From assembly GCF_019320115.1 (NCBI RefSeq), contig NC_089587.1, positions 105,883,158 through 105,947,157 of the forward strand: a DNA stretch of 64,000 nt, given 5' to 3'. Of this stretch, positions 34,187 to 46,774 are shown piece by piece. Under the pieces are notes generated by a model. It had not been told where the DNA came from and searched no databases. It was given only the letters and a program-made list of their open reading frames with translations. Source of the DNA: Miscanthus floridulus (taxonomy: Eukaryota; Streptophyta; Magnoliopsida; Poales; Poaceae). Positions within the stretch are counted from its first letter, which is position 1. Every line of letters starts with the position of its first letter. The position numbers were made by a program, and so were the translations under genes.

Positions 34187-36690
34187 ATGGTCATCATCTC
34201 CGGCTCCGTGGCTACGCCGAATGGCCTCACGTTCACCATCGGCCAGATCACCTGGACCACTGGCTCCGACGACTTCATCGCCATGATCACGGAGGAGGCG
34301 TGGATTCAATCCGTGTCGACCACTGCTTCACCTGCATCGGCTATAGCTCCGACCATGGTGGATCTGGCTCCGACCACGGTGGATCTGGCTCCGACCACGT
34401 CCGCATCGCCTTCAGCCACGTCGACAACCTGTCGTCCGCTTCCTCGCTACAAAGGGAAGCAGATCGACAACACCGACCTGCTTGACTCCATCAATCAGGT
34501 CGGCACCAAACTTGCTGAAACCCTAGCTCTAGTAAGTTCAATTCAAAGTCAACCTAATGAACAGGTAACCGCTACCCACAACAGATCTACTCGACCAGCT
34601 TGGGCCAGTCATCCTGCATGACTCGGTACAGATCTCGTGGTCACATCTACTCTTGAAGGGCGCTCCGCTCGTCGCCGGCCAGCCTCTGCGATGGGTCTCC
34701 GGCTCTCCGAGTACGAAGCCTCGATGGAGAACTACCAGGCCTAGCCCTACGGCCTACGAAACACTGCCTCCAACTACGCATACAATATACAATGCTGCTC
34801 GGATCTATGTTTTATACATCGACCTCGGCCAAAGCCACGCAACTTCGTCAACATGGTCTGGATTGAGGATTATCAAGAAGGATCGGTCCACACAGTTCAA
34901 GAGGGTGGCTCAAGCTCTTCATCCGGCATCGCATCTAATGCCTCCGTTCGCACCGAGCTCTAGCATCATGATGATGAAGGCGTTGAATACGATCTGGATA
35001 TCCCAGACCACACCCTGGGTTACCCGCGATTCCCGCCCTTCCCACCAAGGCGAGGAGACTTGATCAATGTTGTCAGTAATGATGAACCACCGGCAGTCGG
35101 TGAGACAGAACAAGAAAGGCTGGCACGCGAAGCACACAATATTGATCAGTTTAATCGCCAACAAATTGAAGCCGAGGCAGAAGAGGAGGCCCGACGCATA
35201 AGGGTCCAGCCACATGATCTTAACAATGCCTTTGACAGGGTGGGGGACAAGCAGGTCTTCAGGACTCCAAGCACCAACATAGCCATTGCTATGGCGATAA
35301 TGCAACGACTACCCAATACCCAGAAACTCAGGCAGTTCGTGATGATATACAAGCTTACCTAACGGCTGCTATGGCCTAGACCACAGAAATTGTAAATCAA
35401 GCTCGGGCTCCATCCGTATCAGTCGAATCAAGCCACAACCGCCAGTACTCAAGTCGCTCACAGCCACCCAACCAACGTGGCTCATGCAACAACGACCCAT
35501 CAGACAACCGTCAAGGCAGAAACGGTGGTCATGATGGTGGTCGGGACGACAACCGCCGTCGGGATGACAACCGTCATGACTTCTGGGATGACAACCGCCG
35601 AGACAACCGCGATAATCGCCGCGATAACCACGGTCGCAGGGTTAATCAGGGTGGCAACCGAGATCACCGTGATGGCAATAACGATCTCCACCGTTACCTT
35701 GGAGAACGCGATCTGCGCGATCGCATCAACCAAAGAGCCAACGATCGTGCATCCCACGAAAGCTATCACCGTATGGAATATGATACTGTCCACGGCCCTT
35801 CGGGTTTGAAGCAGTTTACTCTGCATCTTCACCAAGTCATATGGCCCAAGAACTTCAAGCTCAAAAAACTTCAGAAGTACGACAGCAAGGAGAACCCCAA
35901 ATTATGGGTCATGCTCTATGAAACCGCGTGCAGATCAGCCATGGCTGATGAGCACGTCATGTCTAACTACTTCCCAGTCATTGTTGTCCATGTAGGTCAC
36001 CAATGGCTGGTCAGCTTGCCGGCAAACTACCTTGATTCTTGGCAAGAGCTCAAGCAAGCTTTCATCGACAACTTCATCGCCACTTGCGAGCAACCCGGCA
36101 ACAAATATGATCTGCAGCGGATTCGAGACCGGAGAGATGAGCCACTACGCAAGTACGTCCGATGTTTCTCGGAGATGCGCATCAAGGTCCCGTCAATCTC
36201 CGACAACGAGGCAATCAAGGCTTTCATCACTGGTCTCCGCTTCCACGATGCCTTCGGGACAAGCTCCTCCGCAAGAGACCTGAATCAGTCACAGTGCTCC
36301 TGGCCACTGCCAAGAAATATGCGGATGCTGACGATGCTAAAAAGATAATCATCGAAGAAGCAGCAAGGGTTCCACGCTCCGACCACCCCCACACCACGAC
36401 GACTACCGCGGCAACCGTGGTCGGAACGATAATTTTGATCGCCGCAACCAGCGCAACGACCCCAGCGACCACCGCGACCAGCATAATCAGCGGCGTAATC
36501 GCCGTGACGATTACAGGGGCAAGCGTGCTCAGGAAGACGACGGCGAGGTCAACACCGTTAAGAAAGGTGGCGGACGTTGCAACTACGAAGAAGACTATGC
36601 CAAAGCATTGAATGGACCCTGCCAGCTCCACCCCAAGTCAAACCATACCATGGAGAATTGCCGCGTTCTCAAGTCTATCTACACGTGTCA
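34187..36690 (+). pseudogene. gag: gag pseudogene, element C
   Basis: The start at 34187 (MVIISGSVATPNG) lies about 30 bp after the primer-binding site. Stops occur near 34620 and in later segments, and the frame changes near 36255 and 36390. Order: a Ser/Thr/Pro-rich N-terminal part with repeated DLAPTT; an acidic helical part (35060-35360); an Asp/Arg/Asn-rich low-complexity stretch (35510-35730); the capsid core (35773-36300) with YDSKENPKLWVMLYE, WQELKQAFIDNF and PLRKYVRCFSEMR; a second Arg/Asp/Asn-rich stretch; and a CX2HX4HX4C knuckle (CQLHPKSNHTMENC, about 36620-36661). It would be the RNA-packaging particle protein but is broken. Confidence 0.85.
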
Positions 36691-36829
36691 ACAGGCTCCG
36701 GATACGTCCGACAAGCCTAACAACGTAGGGGAACAGCGCAATGAGGACAACGATGATGAAGACGCAGATCCCCGTCACAAGTACATCAAGCCAACCGATC
36801 GCGTCCACACCATCATTGGAGGCAAAGTG

Positions 36830-39800
36830 TCCATCGAGACCAAACAAGAACGCAAGCTGCTCGCCCACGCCTGCTTGAACGTGGCCAACACCGACAACCT
36901 CATCACAGATCCGCGGCTCCCTCCTTGGTCTCACCGCGAGATCTCCTTCAACAGAAAGGACCAATGGGCCACAATACCTAAGCCAGGACGTTTTCCTCTG
37001 GTCCTTGATCCTTGTATCAATAGGGTCCAGTTCGATAGAGTGCTGATTGACAGCGGCAGCTCCATTGATATACTATTCAAGAATAGTTTGCTAGCTCTGA
37101 AGATAACCCTGGCTAATCTCAAGCCATACGAGGCACAGTTCTGGGGTGTTCTCCCCGAACAAAGCTCTACTCCTCTCGGGCAGATCACGCTACCTATGCA
37201 ATTTGGTACCCTAGACCACTTCCACACCGACTACGTTAACTTCGTGGTCACCGACTTCGAAGGCACCTACCATGCTATCCTTAGTCGACTAGCGCTCACC
37301 AAGTTCATGGCCATACCTCACTACAGGTATTTGGTGCTCAAGATGCCTACTGAGAAGGGGGTTCTAACTCTCAAGGGCAACGTGTACGCAGCTTAGACCT
37401 GCGAGGATGACAGCTTCAAAATAGCAGAGGCTCACAACCTCTCTATTCGCATGGTCGAGACCACGCTCAACGCCAAGAAGACCCCAGCCGACCACCTAGA
37501 GATCCCAGAGCTCGAGGCCCCACGCAAGAAAGTCAAGTCCAAAGAGCACAAAACGATCCAGCTGGTCGACGGTGATCCCAGCAAAATGGCCCTTATCAGC
37601 GCTAACCTGGATCCTAAATAGGAAGACACGCTCGTCAGGTTCTTGAGGAGCAACGTGAGCGTGTTCGCATGGAAACCTGCTGACATGCCCGGTGTACCTT
37701 GGAACTTGATCGAGCACTCCTTAAATGTCGACGGCAAGGCCAAACCTATCAAGCAGAAGCTATGACGGTTCACTCATGACAAAAAGGAGGTGATTAGGGT
37801 AGAAGTTACATGGCTTTTGGCAGCCGAATTTTTTAAAGAAGTGTATCATCCGGAGTGGTTAGCCAACCCAGTTCTTGTACGCAAAAACAATAATGAATGA
37901 AGAATGTACGTTGATTACACTGATCTCAACAAACACTGCCCTAAAGACCCCTTTGGCTTACCTCGCATAGACAAGGTCGTAGATTCAACGGCCGGTTCGA
38001 GCTGCTTTCCTTTCTCAATTGCTACTCTGGTTATCACCAGATCGCTCTCAAAAAGGACAACCAGATCAAGACATCGTTCATCACGCCTTTCGGCGCTTAC
38101 TGCTACACAACCATGTCATTCGGGCTCAAGAACATCGGGGCTACCTACCAACACGCCATACAGGCCTGCCTCAAAGACGAGATAAAAGACGACCTCGTTG
38201 AGGCTTATGTTGATGATGTAGTTGTCAAAACCAAGGAAGCACATACCCTTGTTGACAACCTAGAACGCACCTTTGCAGCCCTTAATACATTTCAATGGAA
38301 ATTAAACCCAAAGAAGTGTATCTTTGGTGTTCCTTCTGGTATACTACTTGGCAACGTCATCAGTTACGATGGCATACGCCCTAACCTGGAGAAAGTCAAA
38401 GCTATCTTAGACATGAAGCCACCCAAAAAGGTGAAGGATGTCCAGAAGCTTACCGGATGCATGGCTGCTCTCAGTCGTTTCATATCAAGATTAGGAGAAA
38501 AAGGACTACCATTTTTCAAGCTGCTCAAAGCATCCGAGAAGTTTGAGTGGTTAGAGGAAGCAGACGCTGCCTTCACACAGCTGAAACAATACCTTACATC
38601 ACCTCCGGTCCTCACTGCTCCCAGAGAAGATGAAACTCTCCTACTTTACATTGCGGCAACTAATCGGGTGGTCTCCACTGTCATGGTGGTCGAGCGCGAC
38701 GAGCCTAGCCATGCCTACAAGGTACAGTGACCAATTTATTTCATCAGTGAGGTACTCAATGAATCCAAGACCAGGTACCCACAGATTCAGAAATTGATCT
38801 ACGCCATACTAATAACATCCCGGAAGTTGAAACATTACTTCGACGGATATCGTGTGGTGGTCATGACCGAGTACCCTCTGGGAGACATCATTCACAACAA
38901 GGATGTGAACGGACGCATCGTCAAATGGGCAATGGAGCTATGCCCTTTCTCTTTGGAATTTGCAAGCCATACTACAATCAAGTCTCAGGCACTCGTCGAT
39001 TTCATCGTCGAGTGGACAGACTTAAGCACACCTGCCTCTCAGGGGTCCGATGAGTATTGGAAGACGTACTTCGACGGCTCTCTCAACATCGACGGCGTAG
39101 GAGCAGGAGTCCTTTTTCATGTCACCATCCAAGGAGCAGCTCCAGTACGTCCTCAGGATTCATTTCCCAGCATCTAATAACGCCGCCGAGTATGAAGCAT
39201 GCCTACATGGTTTGCGCATTGCGGTCGAGCTCGGTGTCAAATGTCTCTATGTCTATGGAGACTCAGCTCTGGTCATCAACCAGCTCAACAAGGACTGGGA
39301 CACGACCAGCGAAAAGATGGATGCATACTGCAAATCGATCAGAAAGCTGGAAGGCAAGTTCTATGGCATCGAGTACACACATGTGGTCTGGGATAAAAAT
39401 CAAGCAGCAGATGCACTGTCAAAGTTAGGATCATCCCGAGCTCAAGTCCCACATGGCGTATTTGTTCAAGACCTGCTCACGCCTTCCATCGAAGAGGAAG
39501 ATCCCACGGTCAACAAGCCTCTAGACCAGCTTTTGGTGGCTACGGTCCTGGTGTCAAACACCATCGAACCACCTCCGACCACTAAGAAGCCTGACCAAAG
39601 AGTACCTTTCATCAAGTACCTGACAGATGGTAGCAGTTACATAGATCGGATAGAAAACGAACGCCTGATGCGTCGTAGTAAGCAGTATCTGCTCGTCGAT
39701 GGCAAATTATGGCACAAGAACGCAAAGGAGGAACTCTTGATGAAGTGTATAACCCAGGAGGATGGTGAACATCTCCTAGACCAAATCCACTCTGGCTCCT

Positions 39801-40834
39801 GTGGCAACCATGCGGCCTCGAGAACGCTGGTTGGCAAGGCTTTCCGAGTAGGGTTTTATTGGCCGTCAGCTGTAGTCGACGCAAAGAAGCTAGTCCACCA
39901 TTGTGAGGGTTGTCAGTTCTTTGCCAAGAGAATCCACGTACCAGCACATGAGATTCAGACAATACCAGCCTCTTGGCCCTTCGCATGCTGGGGACTGGAT
40001 ATGATCGGGCCCTTCAAGCCAGCTCTTGGGAAATTTACATGTGTCTTTGTGCTGATCGACAAATTTTCTAAGTGGATAGAGTACATGCCTCTGGTATAGG
40101 CATCTTCAGAAAAAGCCGTCACGTTCATCGACCAGGTCATCCACCGCTTCGGCATACCCAACAGCATCATCACTGATCTGGGTACTTAGTCCACCGGGAA
40201 TGCTTTTTGGGACTTCTGCGATGAAAGGAGCATAGTAGTAAAATACGTCTCGGTGGCGCACCCCAGAGCTAATGGACAGGTCGAGCGGGCAAATGGTATG
40301 ATCTTGGACGCACTTAAGAAGAGGATGTATAGAGAAAACGACAAAGCTCCCGGAAGATGGCTCAAAGAGTTGCCAGCCGTGGTCTAGGGCCTCAGAACCC
40401 AGCCTAGTCGCAATACCGGCGTATCACCATACTTTATGGTTTACGGTGCTGAGGCAGTGCTTCTAGCAGATATAGCCTTCAGATCAGCATAGATAGAGAA
40501 CTTCGATAAAGACAAGGCCAATGAAGTGCGGGAGCTAGAAGTAAATAGTGTAGAAGAGAAGTGGCTCGATTCTTGCGTACGTATAGCCAACTACCTTGCT
40601 GTTTTGCGCAGGTACTACAACAAGAACATTAAGGAGCGGTCCTTCGTGGTCAGGGACCTGGTCCTGAAGTGGAAGACGAATCAGGCTGGTGTCCACAAAC
40701 TCGCAACTCCATGGGAAGGGCCCTTCATGATCAAGGAAGTTACAAGACCAACGTCTTACAGGTTAGCTCCTCTGGACGGTACAGACGTACCCAATTCATG
40801 GCACATCGACAAGCTTAGGCGTTTCTATGCTTAA
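36830..40834 (+). pseudogene. pol: pol pseudogene, element C (PR-RT-RH-RH-INT)
   Basis: Protease has LIDSGSSIDILF with the catalytic D-S-G intact. RT starts near 37800 and keeps YVDD (38206-38217), but stops (TAG, TGA) and a frameshift near 38000 precede it. The first RNase H (38640-39020) is degenerate. The second (about 39058-39440) has YFDGS, EYEA, GDS and ADALSK, the four acidic positions of RNase H, but a frameshift at about 39120 splits it. Integrase has an HHCC zinc region (39790-39920), a core with DMIGPF, IITDLG and QVERANG, so all three acidic residues are present, and a C-terminal domain ending RRFYA at 40834. Integrase contains several in-frame stops. It is the best preserved pol in the window, though still not translatable as one protein. 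Confidence 0.92.
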
Positions 40835-41341
40835 CTACTAAGATATGTACTCCCCTTGTACTTTTGATTTAATTCAATAAAGCTGTTATGATTTCTCCGA
40901 CCACTCTAATATGTCACTTTGAAGTCTATTGTTATCCTAACTCAACCAGTCAAAACCGACCACCATTCCTTCCCAGGTTTTCGGAGTAGGCCCTGTCTCT
41001 GGCTCTTCCAAACGCATGCATGGGATCTGCTCTCTACGCTACGGGTGATCAGTAGGTCTCCTCTGGTTTAACTTATCTGCGTCTACATGTGCACAGGCTA
41101 CGAACCTCACACTCCGACCACATGACAAACCAGGGCCGTACAAACCTTTCAGGATGACGTGTCGACTAAACTGGTACAACTAAATAGAACGCTAACATGT
41201 TCTCACTTAGTTACACCAACACAAGTTCCAAGCTTAAATACGTTTTATACAAAATAAACAAGCTTATGATGATATGCAGTTACGTTATTACAAGCTTGCC
41301 TAAAAAGGTACAAGTTTACAATAACACAACTACATCTTCTT
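40835..41341. other. Convergent gap between pol and the antisense gene, element C
   Basis: About 500 bp with no gene. AATAAA lies at 40876-40881, some 40 bp after the pol stop, so a sense transcript could be cut here before the 3' LTR. Confidence 0.6.
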
Positions 41342-44300
41342 CTATAGCTCTAGCCTATCCCGTTGGCTGGTCGGGGCACGCGGCACCTGCTGCTTGCTGC
41401 TCCCGACATCCTGCTCGAGTCTCGGGGACTCTTGTACTGGTCGAGCTGAAGAAGATGGCCTTGTCGATGCCTGGCTGGTCGAGACCGCAGGCTTCACCGG
41501 TTGGCTTAAAACTGATGGTGCTTCTAGCTGACTTGTTGATGGCATACCCTATACAGGTGCTGTCCCGCCTCCACACAGGTTAATGTCACCAATTATTTTT
41601 GCTGACAAGTCCAGCTAGGTCATCCGAAGCTCCTCAGCCTTGTCTGGATCTACCTCCTTTGGGTATCCAGCCTCCAGGCGCTTGAGATCGATTAAGGGGT
41701 AGTGAGCGTGCACCATGCTTAGCACATGTGCGCCTATGTACTCACCTGCCTCCTTCACAAACTCCTGGAACCATCCCCATGCCTTTCGACTATGGCATCC
41801 TTGGCACTTCCTCTGTAAGCGCTGGGTCGATAAGGTTGAGGACTGGCAAAATGCCTGTTGCCTCCTCCTGGAACCAGTCTTTCCATGTGTTCCGATCCTT
41901 GGTGATCTCTTGGCACCGCGCCTTCTAGCTATCATGATCTTTCATCACGGCTTCCAGATGCTTTTTGGCATTGACTTTTAAAACTGCAAACCACACAAGC
42001 AATTAAACCATCATATCACGACAAGATAAAGCAGGCAACAAAAGTGAGCAAAGGGGCTTGGAAACTTTACTTTTCAGTTCCTCTTTCATCTTGGTCGTGT
42101 GGTCCCAGAGCTGTGACTAGTCGTGCGCTAGTTTTCTGTTGTCCTCCTTCAGGCGATCACACTCTGCGACCGCACGATTGTTCTCCTCTTGGAGATGGAC
42201 CACTTCGGCTTCTAAGCCTGCACTACAGCTGTTACTACCAACAACTCAACAACACTTGTCATGTACTCAATATGATAAAGTGACTACTTACTTGTTCTTT
42301 CCTGCTCTTTGTTACTGAGTAGGATGACCAGGTTCTGGTTCTGGGACCCTTGTTCCATCCTCTCATGGCTAGCGGCTTCAAGTTGGTGACGCAAACATTC
42401 CACTTCCGCTGTCAGCTCTTTGTTGCTTGCAGTGATCCCCTCGATCTGGTCGAAGCATTTCTTACGGTACCTTGCGGTCTTCATTAAGTCCTATGTGCAA
42501 AAAACTAAGTAAGAAAGTTTGACTACACAGCAAGATCAGGTGATGAAGCAAAACATACCTGGACCTCCATCACCAGTCGTTTCGCTACTCGTTCAACCTT
42601 CTTGGTCTCTTCGACCTTTGGGATTTTCTCATGAACAACCCATTGGTCGTTTTGCCAGCACGACACATATACATGTTGTCGCTAGTCCTGTGGATGGCCC
42701 AGGACCTCTTCTACTTCGTTCTCTTTGGCCTCTTCTTCAGGTACCGGTGCTGGTCTAGGGTTGGTAGTTTCTGCGATAACTATGGCCTTCCCACGGGCTG
42801 TAGCATCGACAAGCGTGTTCTGTGCTCTCGACTCTGGCCACTGCTCCTTGGTCTGACCCATTATCCCTGGTGCTGAGGTGTCGCCCTCCGTAGGGTTGGT
42901 GCTCGGAGCACTTGTGCTTGGCTCGGCTCTCCCCTCGACCACTTGCTCGGGGACTATTGTCTGACCGCTTGTCTGCTGAGGCTCTAGTGGACTTTCTGCT
43001 ATGGGTTCCTCCATGGCCGGCTGTTGGGTAGTCTTCTCTAACAATGATGGTGGAGCCACGCTGCTCCCTGCTAGTTGGTCCAGATTTTCGGTGGATGCCG
43101 ACCTAATATGTCCGAGATAAGTTCAGAAGGCAACCATAATCAATATAAATTGTAAGATTACATCAAGGTTACAAATACTTACATGTTGGAAGCACGGAAT
43201 GATGTGGCGAAGGCGCGTCTCTTCGGCCGTGTTTGCTCCACGTGCTCTACGGGTGACACCTAGTCTCCCTCTGAGACCAGCACCGACGCTGGGGCTTGGT
43301 GCTCGACCCCTCCGCCTCTTGTCCTCGGTGCTGCAGTGGTATGCAATGTGAGTCCCACCGGCACGGAGGAGCCACCTTGCTCCATCAACTCTAGTTGCCT
43401 CCTTCTCTTTCGAGGGACGAGTCGAAAGATGTCTGCATCCTCTGTGTCATCGTCTGACAAAGTCAAGATCGCCTGACGATGCTTGCTGGTCGCCGGCTAC
43501 TTACTAGCAGCTCTGGCCGCTGCCTCCTCTCCAACTCCGAGCATGTCCCAGTCCACGTCCTCGCCCCCGATGCTGGTCTAGGTGGTCGGGTCAGCAACTT
43601 GTGGCCAATCTACACCAGGGGGTGGCGACACAAACACTATCGCTCTATCCCGACCATTAACCTGGGAAACAAAGAGGTGATCACACAGTAAGTTTCTACT
43701 ACAATAAGAGACTACGGGTACAAGGCAAGATGAGTTACCTTTGGGGGAGGTCGGGCAAGCTTGAAAGCGTGCTTGATTGCGCTCAATCTAACATAATTTG
43801 AATCAGCTAAGTTGAATAGCTCTCCAATTCTGGCTCTGACTTCGATATTGTCAAGCGCCTCCTGTCTCGTCCTTGTTGGATCTGCGCTACCTTGGTACTC
43901 ATAGCCGGGATGTACCCTCCTCTGGCAGGGCTGGATCATTCGGCTAATGAAGTTCTCGACCACGCTCGGACCGTCTAGTTTCTTCCACGGGATCATCCCA
44001 AGTAGTTTTGGGATCTGTTCTAGGTGCTCGGGCTTCTCTGACCAGCTGGTTTTCTTCTCTGGAATGAACCCCACGTCGCATAGTGTGATTGTGTTTGGCT
44101 CTTTGCGGATGTAGAACCACTTCTTGTACCAGTCGTCAAGCGACATGTTCCAAGGGCAGTGCAGGTACTGGGCCTTCATCCCGTCACGAAGGTTAAGGTA
44201 CACACCTTCAGCTATCTTCGAGCCGCCGCTTCCTTTCTTTCGCAGATAGAAAAGATGGTGAAAGAAGTCGAAATGGGGCTGGAAGCCACCATACGCTTCA

Positions 44301-44623
44301 CAAAGATGAATGAAGGTGGAGACAAGAAGAATCGAGTTGGGATGCAGGTTGCAAATCCCAATCTCGTAATACAGACAGAGCCCCTGAAGGAAAGGGTGCA
44401 CTGGAACCCCAAAACCCCGCTTGAAGAAATCTTCAAAAACCACAATCTCACCTGGTTGCGGATCGGGGTACCCCTCGCCCTCTGGCGCGTGCCATCCTGC
44501 GAGTTCCTTGTTGTGAAGTACTCCCATGATGACGAGGTCTTCGATGGTCTGCTCGTTGCTTCTCGACTTCCACCACTCCTTCGCCATGACTCTGGTTTTC
44601 TTCTGGGCGTCACTTTTTGCCAT
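41342..44623 (-). pseudogene. Six-exon antisense gene of element C, Transposase_28-like
   Basis: Exon 1 (44623-43739) is an intact ~295-codon frame starting MAKSDAQKK, with ELAGWHAPEGEGYPDPQPGE, VFEDFFKRGFGVP and PHFDFFHHLFYLRKKG. I recognise the 'putative gypsy-type transposon' family (Transposase_28). Splice sites give introns 43738-43662, 43182-43103, 42558-42491, 42291-42218 and 42070-41984, each GT...AG, several with donor GTAAGT or GTATGT. Exon 1 joins exon 2 in frame (PPPK then VNGRDRAIVF). Exons 2-3 are Ser/Pro/Glu-rich, exons 4-5 look coiled-coil, and the last exon has HVLSMVHAHYPLIDLKRLE. Three TAG codons in exon 2 and a frameshift in the last exon disable it. Function is unknown. 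It lies tail-to-tail with pol. Intron 4's acceptor has alternatives. Confidence 0.75.
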
Positions 44624-45107
44624 GAATCTGACCTTGCTGATGAAAGCGGATACAGTGGAGGAGTGATGGTGATGATTTTGGAGGTGTTAGGGTTGGCAAG
44701 AGGAAGAAGACGGCTGTGGCAGCAAATGGTAATGGGGTTCGGTAAAAAGTAACTTACCAATTCTATACTATATTTAACCAAGAGTTCTGCCGTTTTGTCT
44801 GCCCGCGATTCTTGGGAGACGTGCGCACGCGCCGCAGACGGTTGTTTTCACAACCTCGAGATCCATGCCAATATATGTGCCTCTTCGTTATCAGTGTATG
44901 CGCCTCTTCATTACTAGTGTGAGAGGGCCCACACTGACGCACCTCCTTACAGGTGTCAAGTGACTGTTTGATTGAAAGGACAAGAAGGCAGTATGACGTG
45001 TTATACCCGTCTACTTTTTTGACCAGACGTGTCAGATTGGACTGAACAAAGTAAGAAGATAAATAAATACACCAAATAATAGTACAAGTGGCATTTGGTT
45101 CTTCGCC
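44624..45107. other. Upstream region of the antisense gene, element C
   Basis: No gene. It would hold the promoter and leader of the minus-strand gene; a minus-strand ATTTAACCAAG-rich stretch near 44770 is the only AT-rich patch. No clear TATA box was confirmed. Confidence 0.45.
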
Positions 45108-45350
45108 GCACGTCTCGTGCTCAGGGATGGTCTAGACCACTACCGTGCTCGGGGACTGCCCAGACCACTACCGTGCCTGAGGACTGTCCAGACCACTACC
45201 ATGCTCAGGGACTGCTTAGACCACTACCGTGCTCGGGGACTGCTTAGACCACTACCGTGCTCGGGGACTGCTTAGACCACTACCGTGCTCGGGGACTGCT
45301 TTGACCACTACCGTGCTCAGGGATTGTTCTGACCACTGCTTGGAAACCGC
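45108..45350 (+). repeat. 28-bp tandem array, about eight units, element C
   Basis: The unit is ACCACTACCGTGCTCGGGGACTG plus CTTAG or a variant. Unit starts at 45136, 45164, 45192, 45220, 45248, 45276, 45304 and 45332 are exactly 28 bp apart. Each unit contains GCTCGGGGACT, close to the polypurine tract next to the 3' LTR (GGTGCTTGGGGATTAGC). Single copies of CTCGGGGACTA also occur near 45445 and 45572. Confidence 0.93.
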
Positions 45351-45941
45351 TCTCCTCGGCTACATGTGATTTGTACTTACATACAGTTGAGAGGCATTTA
45401 TTTGGACCTTGCTACAAGGCTTATACTTTGCCTTCCAGCAAGCTCGGGGACTACATCGGTACGATGCACCTGCCGGTGCATCTCGTATTGCTTGTACGAC
45501 GATTGGATTCTTAATTTAGTGGAAATTCTTTTTAGACCCTGGCACCACGTGCCTACGTCACCTACTACCAGGCTCGGGGACTAAGTGGGCACACTTCACC
45601 TTACGGTGAATGTGTTTATCTTATCGACCCCTACGCTTTGACGGATTGCCAGAATTACTATTGTCCAAGGGTCACTTACATTTCTTATCAGAAATACAAG
45701 TGGGCACACTTGATAAGGAAAGAAATCTTTTTCTTTTTTCTTTAAGAGCACCATGCATTTTTCGGACAACCAGAATCTTCGGCTATAATCGTGGTCTACT
45801 GCTCTCTGTTCTGACCAGAGTGCTGGCACATTCGGTTGGTCAATGTTTCAATCAGTTGGAGATGACATGAAGACGGATCGCATTAGTCGAAGGAGATCGA
45901 ACGGCGTGTCGCAGCATAATACATGGTGCTTGGGGATTAGC
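45351..45941 (+). other. Pre-LTR region and polypurine tract, element C
   Basis: No gene. Two further GCTCGGGGACTA motifs lie near 45443 and 45572. The likely polypurine tract is GGTGCTTGGGGATTAGC (45925-45941), touching the LTR. Confidence 0.65.
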
Positions 45942-46411
45942 TGTGGGGTATTAACCCCTATACCCTTACGACTGGGCCTAGGCCAGCCCGGATCAGGGGG
46001 TCCGGTCCACTAGAAGACGACGCGCGGCCCGACCAACCTGTTTGGAATCCCGCGCAAGGAATCAAGGCAGATTTGGAGATCAAGCAAGATCCTAGTCGGT
46101 TAGAATAGTAATCCTTATCCGGCTACCTATGGCAATTGTAACTGGCTAGGATTAGTTTCCAGATCTATAACCCTACCTCCCAGACTATATAAGGCGGGCA
46201 GGGGACCCCTCTAAAAAACATCTCTCATTGACATACAGCAATACAATCAGACGTAGGACGTATGTATTACGCCTTTGCGGCGGCCGAACCTGGATAAAAC
46301 CTCATGTCTGTCTTACGTCACCGTCTTGTTTGTGGCTTGTGCATCTGTCTGCCGACAATATACTACCTTAGGCATACCCCTAGGTAGACTGCCGACCATA
46401 TTTTGTCGACA
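45942..46411 (+). repeat. 3' LTR of element C
   Basis: Starts TGTGGGGTATTAACCCC and ends TTTTGTCGACA, followed by CAATG. A TATATAAGG box lies at 46186-46194. Confidence 0.95.
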
Positions 46412-46416
46412 CAATG

Positions 46417-46774
46417 CATCTAAGACCTAGGGGCAGTTAACGTCAAATTGACGATTGGGAGTAAAACCCTACCTACTACTTTCTTCGTCATCGACGGTAA
46501 AGGAACGTACAGTCTCCTCCTTGGTCGTGATTGGATCCATACTAATTGTTGTATCCCTTTGACAATGCACCAATGTCTTATCCAGTGGCAAGGAGATAAT
46601 GTTGAAGTTGTTCAAGCCAACATGTCTGTAAGCGTAGCAACAGCTGATCCAACCTACTAGGAATTTGAAGATTGCGAGTGCTTCCCGGGAAGAGTCTGGG
46701 AAGGAGGCATTATCAAAATCAACGATGAACGTCAACCGCCGATCCAAGCAATCGACTCTGAGGGTTTATTTTGA
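46417..46774 (+). pseudogene. Protease, second part, element B
   Basis: Directly after the CAATG duplication the frame continues the protease interrupted at 33670. After one TAG, the segment has LTIGSKTLPTTFFVI and YSLLLGRDWIH, the second conserved loop of Gypsy proteases (LLGRDW). It ends at a TGA near 46772. No RT follows. Confidence 0.8.

Larger units (their letters stand above)
33671..46411 (+). mobile_element. LTR retrotransposon C (Ty3/Gypsy, Tat-like), complete
   Basis: A 12.7-kb element with LTRs of 468 and 470 bp and the perfect target duplication CAATG (33666-33670 and 46412-46416). It contains a primer-binding site, gag, protease, RT with YVDD, degenerate RNase H, a second RNase H with D-E-D-D residues, integrase, a multi-exon antisense gene, a 28-bp tandem array and a polypurine tract. 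By eye the LTRs differ at roughly 25-30 positions plus small gaps. It interrupts the protease of element B. Stops and frameshifts in gag and pol make it non-autonomous today. Confidence 0.95.

Noticed and set aside
35477..35835. Thr/Val/Ala-rich frames on both strands
   Set aside because: Shifted readings of the Asp/Arg/Asn-rich repeat in gag of element C; the same holds for 36162-36631.
44159..44752. 197-codon plus-strand frame
   Set aside because: Shadow of exon 1 of the antisense gene of element C, which has the recognisable family motifs.
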